Assembly: GCA_021399435.1 (NCBI GenBank)
Contig: JAJTUP010000115.1
Location: forward strand, 62,001 to 126,000
Length of the DNA: 64,000 bases
Direction of reading: 5' to 3'
Source: Diaporthe sp. PMI_573
Lineage: Eukaryota > Ascomycota > Sordariomycetes > Diaporthales > Diaporthaceae
A program made the translations under genes and the position numbers. Below are positions 32,641-43,382 of the stretch, piece by piece (position 1 is the stretch's first letter; each line of letters begins with the position of its first letter). The notes under the pieces are model-generated. The model did no database searches and was not told the origin of the DNA. It saw only the letters and a list, made by a program, of their open reading frames with translations.

Positions 32641-33164
32641 TTATATTGTCAGCGATTCGCCATGATCAGGGCGGGGATTGATAGGACCGAACATAATTTC
32701 TTCGGCTTCATCCGAATAGTCTAGGAGGAAGAGCGGCCATGGACCAGCCAGCTCACTCCACCGTTTTGCTAGGCGCTTCCGCTCGATCAAGGTGCGCCTA
32801 GACGATGAAGTGGAAAGGAGCTTGACTGACCCGGAACTGACGGGCGAGATGGGGTTGAAGGGTTGGGCGACATCTCCGTCGGCGGAGTGTTAGCGACGGC
32901 CTGCGCGAATGACCCCAGAGACAGGGTTGTCTGTGTCGTGGACAGCGACACAGGTCCGGCGGTGTCCATCGTCGAGCCATCCCATAGCGATGATAACGCG
33001 TGGCCTGAAGTCCCGCCAGCCAGGCTCAAGTCAGGCTCGGCCGTGTTGACGGTCTACACGAGGCTAGTAGGCCATATAGGACGAGGATGGCATTGTAGAA
33101 TTGTTCGTACCTGGCCATTTGGGTTTGTAAAGAGGTCAACGCGTCCTTGTGGGTTGGACGCCAT
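32641..33164 (-). CDS. Small spliced gene, LAGP-motif family
   Basis: Exon 1 is 33164-33111 (MASNPQGRVDLFTNPNGQ), with a 57-nt intron at 33110-33054 (GTACGA donor, TGTAG acceptor) and exon 2 from 33053. In the unspliced second frame the reading ends at 32787. The conserved end (ERKRLAKRW, then LAGPWPLFLLDYSDEAEE) lies one frame over and is joined if a 44-nt GTCAGT...TCTAG segment (about 32844-32801) is removed as a second intron; otherwise a frameshift separates them. The LAGP-P-F-L-YS end is shared with the protein at 43565-44392, so both belong to one family of unknown function. Confidence 0.45.
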
Positions 33165-33781
33165 ATTGTTAGCGAAGTATCCCTTGCGAGTTGGACTGTG
33201 GTAGAATGGCAAAGACGAAGAGTTAGATAGCGGTAGATAAAGCGATAATGGATCGTACGATGCTTCAATCCAGGACGAGGCCAGGTAGAGTCTAAAAGGG
33301 TAGGGGCTGTCAATAAGGATAGTTGGGCATGGTGGGGGAGACACTGCGTGAGGCACTTTGCTGCTATATAAGTTGATAGTCTCTAAGGACGGTTCCGCAA
33401 CAGGAAGTAATCGTCACTACTCGGTTTGCCCCAAAGAAATTTTGGCAAGCCTTGGTGGTCTAGCTGCAGACCACAAGATGGAGGAGAATAGACGGATTAA
33501 ATCCAGAGTGAGCCGGGGTGCGCTCCTGCATGTGATCTGGGCACGCTGTCGTTGCTGGTTCAGACTGCAGCAGTGATAGGATCTGTGTTGACTGGTCACA
33601 GGCCACAAGATTGGGTAAATGGCTGAACTCTAAACCGCTTGTTTAAATGCTTTTAACCCAATCAGACCACCTCCAGGACCCACAGTCCCCCCTAAGCATT
33701 AGGGTTCTCCCGACTCCACGCTTCCAGCCAGCAGCAGCCAAGTGTCCGGTCTCCCACAAGTGCGGTGGAATCTCGCGGTAC
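33165..33781. other. Spacer, nothing recognised
   Basis: No gene, repeat or element could be supported. Confidence 0.35.
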
Positions 33782-34148
33782 GCAGTGTTGCTAATAATAT
33801 AAACAATACGTATATTGGCAATATGGACCCCCTCGCAATAATATCGTATTGTCAAGAGGCGATATTGTATTACCCAATATGAACATGACCCATATTGTAT
33901 TGTATTGCCAAGAACCCAATATATTGGCAGTGTGACAATACATCCAATATATTCCACGTGGACCTCATCATTCATCTGCCTCAGCGAAAATCTCGTCACC
34001 TTGAAAATCTCGTATCCCAAACCATGACTTCAGGCACTCCAATGCTTCAATCACATCACTCCCAAGTCGATTTCGACGGTCTGTAATCGTTATCTTTGCC
34101 CCAGAGAAGAGTCGTTCGGGCTCCGCAGACATTGCAGGAATTGACAAT
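33782..34148 (-). mobile_element. hAT element 3' end with transposase tail
   Basis: On the minus strand 34147-33968 reads SIPAMSAEPERLFSGAKITI followed by TDRRNRLG and ECLKSWF, the hATC signature, to a TGA stop. The following 170 bp are dense in CAATAT/ATATTG repeats, typical hAT subterminal binding sites, and finish at a CAGTG end (33782). The upstream part of the transposase is missing because the 122-bp inverted arm begins at 34149. Confidence 0.75.
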
Positions 34149-34270
34149 TGTCAGATTATCACCCTTTTAGGTATGTGGGACGTGTAATTATGGTCCAATT
34201 GATGGGGTGGTAACTGTGTGTATTGTGATGATGTCTTGTCTTGGTTCTCTAGTGCGACCCCTCCCGTTGG
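34149..34270. repeat. Left 122-bp inverted arm flanking the LINE
   Basis: Starts TGTCAGATTATCACCC and ends CCCCTCCCGTTGG. It is the near-exact reverse complement of 39818-39940. Together they look like the two arms of a palindromic MITE split by the LINE. Confidence 0.85.
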
Positions 34271-34475
34271 GGGGCTGGTTTTGTCATGACGGACATATTG
34301 ATGCCTCAGGCACACACCTCTTGGCTACCCGTCACATCTGGCAACAATATATCCACGGAAGCACTGAGCCCCTCAGACGAATCCGGGTTTCGGATCTCGA
34401 ATCTAAATATTTTATCTTCTTTACAACCTTTGAAATACCTGGTGGCCGCTTGGCGGAGATTCTGGCCACTGGTGG

Positions 34476-35786
34476 ATGTCTGGTGTTGCGAACCCCGCAT
34501 CAGACGTCATTGTCGTCATGGAAGGTGAACAGGATGTTCCGGGCGGGGGATGTCATCGTCCCCTGCGTAAAAGGACCAGAACGACGAGGGCGTTGGAATC
34601 CAAGCAGCAAAAAGGTGCTATGGAATGGCAGGAAGAGGAGAGCAGTGAGGGAACTCCGAGTCATACCCGAGCTAAGAAACGGGCCGCGCCTAAGGCAGCT
34701 GGTAGCATGAGCGAGGTTGCCCAGAGCCTAAAACGACTCCTGGAACAAGATTTCAATAAGAGAATGGAATCGATGAAGGCGGAATTTCAGCTCGAGTTTG
34801 CTAAGCTTAGGGACCGCATGGCTGAGGAAGTTACTAGGACTACGGCCCAGATGGCACAAGAATTATCGCAAGTCCGACAGCAGCTTACCCAGGTTTGCGA
34901 CAAGCTGGAGCAGACCCGACTACAGCTGGATACACTGAGTAAGGCTCAGGCACCACGATCGCCGGGCCGGACATATGCAGACGCGGCCAGAATGACACCC
35001 GTTAGTACTCCCATCCAATCTCCATCTACGGCCCGATCGGCGACTCCAAAGCCGGTGTTCTGCACAGTGGACACATCCAGGGTGCCCGAGGATCACATTG
35101 GAGACGCTACACCGGCAATGATTCGCAAAACCGTTGAACAGGAAATGCGAATGTCCAGCGACCAGCCGAGTTGGCGATGTGTTGCAGTCACCAAAGATGG
35201 ACGGAATACCAACCGCCTGAGGGTGATTGGTAGGAACGAGGAAGAACTGAAGAGGATCAAGGCGATCATCGAGGCCAAGAAGGCTCCAGGTGCAAGAGTG
35301 CTCCGAGACCAACTGTACCCAGTCAAAGTTGACAATATCAACCGTGCTGCCGTTCTCGACCAGGAAGGCAAGGTCCTTCCTGGAGCGATGGACGCTTTGG
35401 GCCAAGAGAATGAAGTTCAAATTGCCAAGATGGCCTGGTTGAGTCGAAAGGACAACGCGAAAGCATATGGATCCATGGTGGTATACCTCACCAAGAACAG
35501 CGATGCCAGGAGACTCCTACAAGAACGCTACTTCCTTGCAGCGGGTGAATCGGCGTACACTAGCGTGTTCGAGCGGAGAGCCGGACCGATACAATGCTAC
35601 AACTGCCAGGAGCTCGGCCACAAGGCTTTCTCGTGCAGCAAGAATCGGGTGTGTGCGAGGTGCGCTGCCGAAGACCACCATCATAGTGAGTGCCAGACGC
35701 AGGTACCCAAGTGCGTACCCTGTGGTGGACCGCACGAGTCGTTCAGTCGCAGCTGCCCGAAACTCTACCCTACTCGGCATGAGTAG
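34476..35786 (+). CDS. LINE ORF1 (Gag-like nucleic-acid binding protein)
   Basis: 436 residues from ATG 34476. A basic N-terminus (about 20-70) is followed by a coiled coil (about 75-150, LKRLLEQDFNKRMESMKAEF) and a central RNA-recognition-like region. Three CCHC knuckles lie at the C-terminus: CYNCQELGHKAFSC, CARCAAEDHHHSEC and a looser CVPCGGPH...C. The protein coats the element RNA and acts as a chaperone during retrotransposition (family knowledge). It ends in TAG inside ATGAGTAG, which also holds the ORF2 start. Confidence 0.9.
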   Translation: MSGVANPASDVIVVMEGEQDVPGGGCHRPLRKRTRTTRALESKQQKGAMEWQEEESSEGTPSHTRAKKRAAPKAAGSMSEVAQSLKRLLEQDFNKRMESMKAEFQLEFAKLRDRMAEEVTRTTAQMAQELSQVRQQLTQVCDKLEQTRLQLDTLSKAQAPRSPGRTYADAARMTPVSTPIQSPSTARSATPKPVFCTVDTSRVPEDHIGDATPAMIRKTVEQEMRMSSDQPSWRCVAVTKDGRNTNRLRVIGRNEEELKRIKAIIEAKKAPGARVLRDQLYPVKVDNINRAAVLDQEGKVLPGAMDALGQENEVQIAKMAWLSRKDNAKAYGSMVVYLTKNSDARRLLQERYFLAAGESAYTSVFERRAGPIQCYNCQELGHKAFSCSKNRVCARCAAEDHHHSECQTQVPKCVPCGGPHESFSRSCPKLYPTRHE

Positions 35787-38700
35787 AATATTCCAGGTCA
35801 TCCAATTGAATGTAAGAAAACAGGACACGGTACACGAGAGCCTAATGAACGATACGCGACTCCAGGATTTTGCAGTTGTGGCAGTCCAAGAACCACAGGC
35901 ATGGAAAGGTGACGGCAAACTATTAACAGTCCCTATGGGGCATCCCAGATGGATTAAAATGGTCCCTACGATTTGGAGAGATGGCAGATGGCCGATCCGG
36001 AGCATGTTGTGGGTGAATAGGGACTTGGGGGCCGACCAAGTACCAATACAGTCCTCGGACTTGACAGCAGCAGCCATACGACTTCCGGACCGAATAATGT
36101 TGGTTGTGTCAGTGTATGTGCCGGGACGCAAGCCCCAGGCTCTTCGAAATACATGCCATACCCTGCACCAGGTGATCCTCGACCTCAGGAGCAGGTCAGG
36201 GATGGCGGTGGACGTCATTCTGGCCGGAGATTTTAATCAGCACGACCGGCTATGGGGAGGAGACGTCGTGGCCTTGGCAAGGCAAGGCGAGGCCGAACCG
36301 ATTATCGACGTCATGAACGAGCACGGCCTATGCAGCCTCCTCCCGAGAGGCACAAAGACATGGCAAGGCCCCGACAAGGAAAGCACAATCGACCTGATGC
36401 TGGCGACGGCAAAACTGGCAGACGAAATGGTGACGTGCTCCATACACCCGACAGAACACGGATCGGACCACCGGGCGATCCAAACGACGTTCGATCTCGC
36501 GATGCCTGATCGGATTGTCACGGAAAGACTGTCGTTCAAGAACGCACCATGGACAACAATCAGAACCAGGGTGAAGAAAAATCTCCGAGAGCTTCCCTGG
36601 ACTGTCGGTGTGCAGGAGCAGACAGACCAGTTAATGAGGGTCGTCCTCGAGGCGATCCACGATCTGACACCCCGAGCACAACCAGTACCGTACGCGAAGC
36701 GCTGGTGGACGAAGGATTTGACAGGACTTCGGCGGGTGTACACATTCTGGCGAAATCAGGCCAGGGCACAGCGGCGAGCAGGCCAAGTGAGGCCCGACCT
36801 GGAAAGACGGGCCAAGGAAGCATCCAAGGAGTACCATGATGCCATCCGGAAACAGAAAAAACTGCACTGGGACGACTTCCTGGCAGAAGATGTCAACATA
36901 TGGAAGGCGGCCAAGTACTTAAAACCAGAAACAGGTGTTATGGACGACAGGGTGCCCCCTTTGAAGAGGGAAGACGGTTCCACCACGGAAGATACGGTGG
37001 AGCAGGCAGAGGAGCTGCTCAGCACGTTCTTCCCCCCGTTGCCGGCTAAGATTGACGATGAAGGCGAGCGACCGCAACGGACGGAAGTGCACATGCCAGA
37101 CCTCACCATGGAGGAAGTTGAAGAAAAAGTGCTAGCAGCGAAACCTTGGAAAGCACCTGGAGAGGATGGTCTGCCAGCAATGGTGTGGAAACAGCTTTGG
37201 CCAGTGGTTAGATACCGTGTCTTGCACCTTTTCGACACTTCCCTCAGGGACGGTGTGGTACCCCACCAGTGGAGGAGTGCGAAGATCATCCCGCTAAAGA
37301 AAGCAGACAAGGGAGACTACACAGTGGCCAAGGCATGGAGACCGATATCCCTGCTGTCAACACTGGGCAAGATACTCGAGGCAGCCGTTGCAGAGCGGGT
37401 ATCCTATGTAGTGGAAAGCTATGGACTGCTGCCTGCAAACCACTTCGGGGCAAGGAAGCGAAGGTCAGCCGAACAAGCACTGATACTGCTGCAGGAGCAG
37501 ATCTACAAGGCATGGAGGGCCGGCAGGGTGCTCAGTCTGATCAGTTTCGACGTCAAGGGTGCTTACAACGGAGTGTTCAAAGAACGACTACTGGAGAGGC
37601 TGAAGGCGAGAGGCATACCTGGTGGACTGGTGAGATGGATTGACGCCTTCTGCTCTGGACGCATGGCCACCGTGGTGGTAAATGGGTACAAGTCACAGCT
37701 ACGGGAGTTGCCACGGGCAGGTCTCCCGCAAGGATCACCACTGTCGCCGGTGTTGTTCCTGTTCTTCAATGCAGATTTGGTGCAGAGAAGAATCAACGCA
37801 AGAGGTGGTTCGATGGCATTCGTGGACGACTACTCAGCCTGGGTGGTGGGACCAACAGCGGAGGAGAATCGAGCCGGCATCCAATCAATTATAGACGAAG
37901 CACTGGGCTGGGAAAGACGGAGCGGTGCGACGTTCAACGGAGACAAGACGACCATCGTGCATTTCACGCGAAACGCCGCGCGTACCAGCGACAAAGCGTT
38001 CATGATCAAAGGAAAAGTAGTCAAGCCCAAGGCGAGCGCCAAGATCCTGGGAGTGGTCATGGACGCGAAGCTGCGGTACAAGGAACACATAGCTAGAGCC
38101 GCCGCAAAGGGGCTCTCGGCTGCTATGTGTCTGAGAAGACTGAAGATGCTGTCACCGCGGACTGCGAGACAACTGTTCGTAGCAACAGTAGCTCCCACCA
38201 TGGACTATGCGTCCAGCGTGTGGGCGCACTCATGTGGCATTAGAGAAGCTGCTTGGCTGGACAAGGCACAGATGGTCGGAGCACAGGCGATCACGGGGGC
38301 TTTCCGGACCGTCGCAACGGCGGTGGCAGAGGCCGAAGCTAGCATCCAACCGGTGCAAGAACGGCATGCGCAAGCGGCAACAAGGTTTTGGATCAACCTC
38401 CGGACCCTTCCCAGGACACACCCGTTGGCGACACTGAAAGTGAAAGTGTGTCGCCGATTCGTATCGCCGATGCAGAGGATTGCTCAAGTACAAGGGGAAA
38501 CAGCCACTGAACGAATGGAGATCATTCGGGAGTACGCGTTACCGCCATGGAGGAACCGTATCCCGGTGTCGTGCGACCCTGACCGGGAGAGAGCGGTGGA
38601 AGAAGCAAAGAGGGTGAATGGCATAGTTATTGCCACCTGCTCCTCGCAGAGAAGGGGCATGGTAGGCATGGGAGGTGTCGTACGAGATACGGCGATCAAC

Positions 38701-39558
38701 AAAGATGACGAGGTAGTAGCCAGCTACTCCATCACTCTCGGGTTGACGGAGGAGCTGAACCTATACATCGCCGAGTTGGGAGCTATAGAGATGGTATTGA
38801 GATGTATGCCGTCTGGACTCTGCTGGCGGGATGTGACTGTCATGACGAGCAGCCGCCCCGCACTAGAAGCCATACGGCGGCCACGACAACAATCCGGCCA
38901 ACAGATCATACGGCAAATATACGACCATATGAAGCGTCTCGAAGACGAGGGCCACTCTCTCCGGATGTTGTGGGTTCCAGCAGGAGAAGAGGATTTTGCG
39001 CTGGGACCAAAAGCCAAAGCAGCAGCGCGGAAGGCCACAGAAGGAGAATGCAGACCAGATGTGCCACCACATCTAGCAAGATCCACAAGGATAAGACTAG
39101 CGATAACCAAGCAGCGGCAAACAAGAACACTACCAGAAAGAGTCGGGAAATGCTCGAAGCAGATAGATACGGCACTGCCAGGCAAGCATACCCGTACTCT
39201 ATATGACCCGCTGAAGAGGAAGGAAGCAGACGTACTATCACAGCTCCGCACCGGAATGGTGAGACTTAACAGCTTTCTATGCAAGATAGGAACGATGGAA
39301 TCGGACACTTGCGAATGCGGGCCAGCATCAGAGACAGTGGAACACTTCCTATTCCGCTGCGCAAAATGGACCGCGCAACGGGAAGGCATGTTGCGATGCT
39401 CACAGACAAAGATGGGAAACCTATCATACTTCCTGGGGGGAAAGGCGGCGTCTGACGGTGACAAATGGACACCAGACATGCGGGCAGTACGGGCGACGAT
39501 CAAATTTGCCATTGCAACGGGGAGGCTTGACATGGACCAGAAGCCTCAGGCACACTAA
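35779..39558 (+). CDS. LINE ORF2 (endonuclease / reverse transcriptase / RNase H-like)
   Basis: 1259 residues from ATG 35779; the frame is also open upstream, but this ATG fits the ORF1 stop. The EEP (APE-like) endonuclease covers about 1-235, with QEP near residue 40, GDFNQHD at 150-156 and SDHRA at 229-233. Reverse transcriptase covers about 440-740, with GLPQGSPLSP and the FVDDY active site at 681-685. An RNase H-like region lies at about 950-1090, but most of the usual acidic residues are replaced: the first Asp site reads ATCSS, the AE helix residue is kept, and the SDS-type Asp reads SSR. A CxC...H...C cluster near 1178-1196 ends the protein. It nicks the target and copies the RNA into DNA at that site. 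Confidence 0.92.
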   Translation: MSRIFQVIQLNVRKQDTVHESLMNDTRLQDFAVVAVQEPQAWKGDGKLLTVPMGHPRWIKMVPTIWRDGRWPIRSMLWVNRDLGADQVPIQSSDLTAAAIRLPDRIMLVVSVYVPGRKPQALRNTCHTLHQVILDLRSRSGMAVDVILAGDFNQHDRLWGGDVVALARQGEAEPIIDVMNEHGLCSLLPRGTKTWQGPDKESTIDLMLATAKLADEMVTCSIHPTEHGSDHRAIQTTFDLAMPDRIVTERLSFKNAPWTTIRTRVKKNLRELPWTVGVQEQTDQLMRVVLEAIHDLTPRAQPVPYAKRWWTKDLTGLRRVYTFWRNQARAQRRAGQVRPDLERRAKEASKEYHDAIRKQKKLHWDDFLAEDVNIWKAAKYLKPETGVMDDRVPPLKREDGSTTEDTVEQAEELLSTFFPPLPAKIDDEGERPQRTEVHMPDLTMEEVEEKVLAAKPWKAPGEDGLPAMVWKQLWPVVRYRVLHLFDTSLRDGVVPHQWRSAKIIPLKKADKGDYTVAKAWRPISLLSTLGKILEAAVAERVSYVVESYGLLPANHFGARKRRSAEQALILLQEQIYKAWRAGRVLSLISFDVKGAYNGVFKERLLERLKARGIPGGLVRWIDAFCSGRMATVVVNGYKSQLRELPRAGLPQGSPLSPVLFLFFNADLVQRRINARGGSMAFVDDYSAWVVGPTAEENRAGIQSIIDEALGWERRSGATFNGDKTTIVHFTRNAARTSDKAFMIKGKVVKPKASAKILGVVMDAKLRYKEHIARAAAKGLSAAMCLRRLKMLSPRTARQLFVATVAPTMDYASSVWAHSCGIREAAWLDKAQMVGAQAITGAFRTVATAVAEAEASIQPVQERHAQAATRFWINLRTLPRTHPLATLKVKVCRRFVSPMQRIAQVQGETATERMEIIREYALPPWRNRIPVSCDPDRERAVEEAKRVNGIVIATCSSQRRGMVGMGGVVRDTAINKDDEVVASYSITLGLTEELNLYIAELGAIEMVLRCMPSGLCWRDVTVMTSSRPALEAIRRPRQQSGQQIIRQIYDHMKRLEDEGHSLRMLWVPAGEEDFALGPKAKAAARKATEGECRPDVPPHLARSTRIRLAITKQRQTRTLPERVGKCSKQIDTALPGKHTRTLYDPLKRKEADVLSQLRTGMVRLNSFLCKIGTMESDTCECGPASETVEHFLFRCAKWTAQREGMLRCSQTKMGNLSYFLGGKAASDGDKWTPDMRAVRATIKFAIATGRLDMDQKPQAH

Positions 39559-39817
39559 CTATTCAGATTGAATCCTACTAACATCATACAGTCTCATTTT
39601 GGCAGACCGTGCTTCAGCTGCTGAGGATAGGATGCTGAACACTTGGAGAAATTGGCCTTCAAGCAGGCCTGTCACTGCATATACATCAGATTGGACCAGT
39701 CAGTAGAGTGAAATTGTGGGGCTCCGGGTGATTATGGAAGAACCGTACGAAACGAAAATAGCTTAGCGCAAAGGCCCTCTGGGGTGTGTCCCCCCGGGCG
39801 AAATAAAATCCATCCAT

Positions 39818-39940
39818 CCAACGGGAGGGGTCGCGCTAGAGAACCTAGACAAGACATCATCATTAATACACCCAGTTACCACCCCATCAATTGGACCATA
39901 ATTACACGTCCCACATACCTAAAAGGGTGATAATCTGACA
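39818..39940. repeat. Right 123-bp inverted arm flanking the LINE
   Basis: Reverse complement of 34149-34270 with a few differences. It ends GATAATCTGACA. No clear target duplication flanks the outer ends. Confidence 0.85.
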
Positions 39941-39976
39941 GTAGTGTTACGGGGTGCGGTGTTTCACGTAGCTAGT

Positions 39977-40254
39977 TGTCACAGTCCTGGCTCCCTACGC
40001 TCGGTCCGCGGCGGACCAGGCTATGGGGGATGCCCAACCCAGAGGGTTGGGGTCTGATTACGTGAGCCGCCGGCTCGATAAAACTCCGCACCCTGTCCTG
40101 ATAGCTGTTTCGTAGCTCTTCGAGCTACGTCTTGTCAACAGAGCCTGTGCCTACCGAGGATAGAGCCTGTACGTAGTAAATAGAAGACCTGCCTGATCAT
40201 CCTGGCTGCTCGACGTCCCACCTGCCCGGGAACCGCCTGCCTGCTATCGTGACA
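39977..40254. mobile_element. Solo LTR, copy 2
   Basis: 278 bp, TGTCAC...GTGACA, with a perfect 5-bp target duplication CTAGT at 39972-39976 and 40255-40259. Near-identical to 15906-16182. The perfect duplication indicates a younger or better preserved copy. Confidence 0.9.
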
Positions 40255-41483
40255 CTAGTGCGATGAATTTTCTTGGCCGTCATTGGGTTTTTGAGTAAAT
40301 TAAATTACTCCCAGACACTTTACGGCGTTCCTAAGAGGTATGGTAGTCACATGGTTACTCGTTAGATAAAGCCTGTATAGAGACCACTCAAATGAGCACA
40401 GTATGATTTCCCGGAAATCATTAATCTAAGACGTTTAGTTATCACGAGCAAAGGAAGAGTCGTTTTTGAGTTTCTCTCCCTATGTAAACGATATATTCCA
40501 CTTGGGGATCAGGAGTATGACACAATTTAGCAGACTCAATTCCGCTTTAGGGACTGACACTGGCCCGCCGAGGAAACTCATAGATAAGCTCCTTATTACT
40601 CTCAAGCTCGGTGTGGATTAAGGTTACGCGGGCCCTGCCGGAGGCGGCGCGAAGCGAAGTGAGCAGTCCCGCGAACTGCCTCTAGCGTGGGAGGGGGGGG
40701 GGGGCCAGCCCCTTTCCTATTTGCTACTCTTAGTCCAGCTCCCCGGAAATAAATTCTTGGGCTGGTTCTACAAGCCGCTTTGTCCGCGCTCGGGAAATTC
40801 CTGTGGTCTATCTCAGCTGCACGGTTCCTCGAATAGGATTAATAAGATTAATAAGGCTACCGTATTAATTGGGAAAATTCATCTTTGCGCTAGGCCAGTA
40901 GCGGCATAGCGGTCAGGCGCTGACCAGGGCCTCCATCAGGGGTCTCATCAAAATTTGCAGTGCACCGAAACAACTGCATTCGGCCAACATAAAAGACGCT
41001 CGGTTGGGTGAAGTACAATTAGGAGGAGAAGTCCTCATAAGGCCACTACTATACACTCCTGGATCGCCGAGGCATATTGTCATTATCGTCGCCGCCGTCG
41101 CACAACAGTAGGAATAACTTCAAAGCTCAGCTCTGGACAGGGAAATGCTTGAAAGAACAAAAAGGGAGTCGGAAATATCTGGGAATGGGGTAGTGCGGCC
41201 TTGGCGAGGCGTTAAACTGATTTTGGCGGTGCGTTAAGCCTGTTGCGGTTAGGGGGACTGGGGGCCCTGCTAGTGCAAAGATGAATTTTCTCAATTAATA
41301 CGGTACCCTATGCGGACACCATGGGGAGAGGTTGACAGCGGGTAAACTCCACCGCTTCTGCTGCGTTCAGCATGGGGGTCATTCTCTCCCCGCTCACCCG
41401 ACCTCCTCCTCGTGTTCTCCCCAAGTCTCTCGGGAACCAAACTAGTCGGTCTATTCTTTTGCTATATGGTATGAGTGGTTGTA
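40255..41483. other. Spacer with G12 tract
   Basis: A run of 12 G at 40693-40704 with a GC-rich stem-like stretch before it (40630-40685). No gene is supported. Confidence 0.4.
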
Positions 41484-42181
41484 ATGCGACGCCGCATTCA
41501 CGCGTGAGTTCTTAGTCCAAGATCAGCGTCCAGGTAACTTAACTCAGACGGTCTAGCTCGGCCGCTGCGCCACCCCGCCGGACACGCGCTACTGCGGCTA
41601 AACAGCATCCAAGCAGGGAGCCCCAGACTTCTGCTCAACCCCGGCAACGACACACAAGAAGTGCTGTCCAGGACGAGCTGTTGGAAGCACACGACGACCC
41701 GGATAAGATTCTTCGCAGGCCTCAAAGGAAGAGAGTCAGCGTGCCCAACGTCTCAGACAACAACGTCTCTGACAACAATGTCTCAGACAACAACAACATC
41801 TCAGAAAAAAACGACGGACTGGTGCTAGAAGCTGTGGGTGCTGATGCTCCCCGCCTCCGAACCTCATCAGAAAGAAGCATCAGCTACCAGGCCGTATACT
41901 CTGAAGACGGCACGGGCTCTGTCGAAGAGGATCTTTTGGCGTCTTGGTACAGGAATGTCGAATACCTGATCCGCTACGCGCCACTTGATCCCCCCTTTGA
42001 AAGCCTTGAGTTGTCTCACGCAAGGCCAATCCGTCACAGGGTCGTAAACGCCTTGAAATATACTCGCGCAATGATGCATTTCATTATCGCTGTGAGAGCA
42101 GTGCATTTCGCAGTCGAAATGCAGACCAGCCGGACAGGGCACCGATCGGGAGCTCCGGAGCTTGACATTAAGCCCATCTGA
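41484..42181 (+). CDS. Unknown two-exon protein with SDNNV repeats (217 aa)
   Basis: Exon 1 is 41484-41503 (ATGCGACGCCGCATTCACGC), with a 44-nt intron at 41504-41547 (GTGAGT donor, CTTAAC branch, ACTCAG acceptor) and exon 2 at 41548-42181. The junction restores one frame of 217 codons and gives an ATG to an exon that otherwise has none. The N-terminus is Arg/Ala/Ser-rich. Near residue 75 there is a tandem VSDNN repeat, encoded by a 15-bp DNA repeat at 41750-41800. The C-terminal ~70 residues are more ordered (WYRNVEYLIRYAPLDPPFES). No family was recognised. The 44-nt intron is near the minimum length. Confidence 0.55.
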
Positions 42182-43259
42182 GTACCCCTATCTACTCAAT
42201 GACGGGCTCACATGGGCCCATCCCATTGGCTTGATTTCCGGCGTGCTGTCTATACTGGCGCCTGTTCCCATGGCAACAAAGCTGCATCGGTGTTAGCATG
42301 ATCCTTGGTCGATCTTCTGCAGATCCCTGACCTTACTGCACTGCCTGCAGGTACAGTAAGATGGGTATATTGCGACACAGCCCTAGCGCAGTCAGTAGCC
42401 AAGACAGAGCTCCTCGGCCGTAATCTCGATCGTTACGTTGGTACAGCCAGGTAGTGCCTTTGCACAATCTTAACATATAGAGGGCAAGACGTCTGTTATC
42501 ACTACATAAGTTGCTGGCGTTGAACGACCAGGTCCAACAGTTCTCGACAGAGGGGTATAATGCGGGGTTTACTGGCAAAAGAAGATTGAACCCCTGTCAA
42601 GAAGGGTCATTTTGCTAGCAAGTCCACCAGAGCCGGGTATAATGCGGGGTTTTGCTGGCAAAAAACCCCTGAAACCCTTGTCAAGGAGCCTGCCAAGCTC
42701 CACTGCATCTGCAAGCCTGTGCAGGAGCATCAACTTTCCGAAAGTAGGAACTGGTAGTACCGTAGACCGCTTTCAAGATCCGATTACCAGAGAATGTCTA
42801 GGTTCGCGTCATAAGAAGCGAAACGCAGCTAAATGTAGCTAAAATGCAGCGAATCGCAGTTAAACACAGCGAGCCAATCGCAGCCAAATGCTGCCAAACG
42901 CGACGGATAAAATGATACGCAGCAAAACGCATCGATGTCAGCGCGATGCACAGAGGCCTAATCTGTATGCTATATAATTGCCAGATCATTGGATAAGGGA
43001 CACTTGGAGTCACCTGCAAGTGTATTGAGATGCGTACGGAGACTTCTGCAGTACGTAGCTGCCCTGTGAACTATTCATTTTAGTTGCTAGCAACTTTTTG
43101 GTTGCTAGTAGGTTTGGCGGCTGCTAACAGATTTTTTTGGTTGCTGGTTGCCAGCAGCTAGATGTCTATTTGTAGAAGGACGGTCCTTCACGGTCTGTAC
43201 TTTACCGTTCCCGGCTTCCCGGATATCGAATGCAGGAACCGTAAAACAGGGCGCCGCTA
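42182..43259. repeat. Non-coding stretch with several degenerate repeats
   Basis: Direct repeats of GGGTATAATGCGGGGTTT with GCTGGCAAAA-like followers occur at about 42553 and 42634. A degenerate CGCAGCTAAA/TGCAGC theme occupies about 42815-42925, and a GGTTGCTAG theme about 43080-43165. No gene. Confidence 0.5.
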
Positions 43260-43382
43260 AATAACTGATTATATAGAGCGGTCTTACCCGCAGTGGTCGA
43301 TGTTTATAGCTTATTCCTTTTCCCCCTCCTTCCTTATGCCTGTCCATATACGCTGCTCCGCTGGTGGTCGCAGCGGTACACG

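Larger units (their letters stand above)
34271..39817 (+). mobile_element. Tad1-like non-LTR retrotransposon (LINE), apparently full length
   Basis: About 5.5 kb with a 5' UTR, ORF1, ORF2 and a short 3' UTR ending in GAAATAAAATCCATCCATCC. Both ORFs are open, with zinc knuckles, endonuclease, reverse transcriptase and an RNase H-like region in the usual order. The element lies exactly between two inverted 122-bp arms. No target-site duplication was resolved inside the arms. Confidence 0.9.

Noticed and set aside
38724..39533. 269-codon minus-strand ORF inside the LINE
   Set aside because: Antisense shadow of ORF2, with no independent start or motif.
41470..41570. tRNA- or SINE-like sequence with a good box A (TGGCGCAGCGG on the minus strand)
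   Set aside because: The bases fall in the exon-intron region of a well supported two-exon gene, and no acceptable box B or cloverleaf follows.
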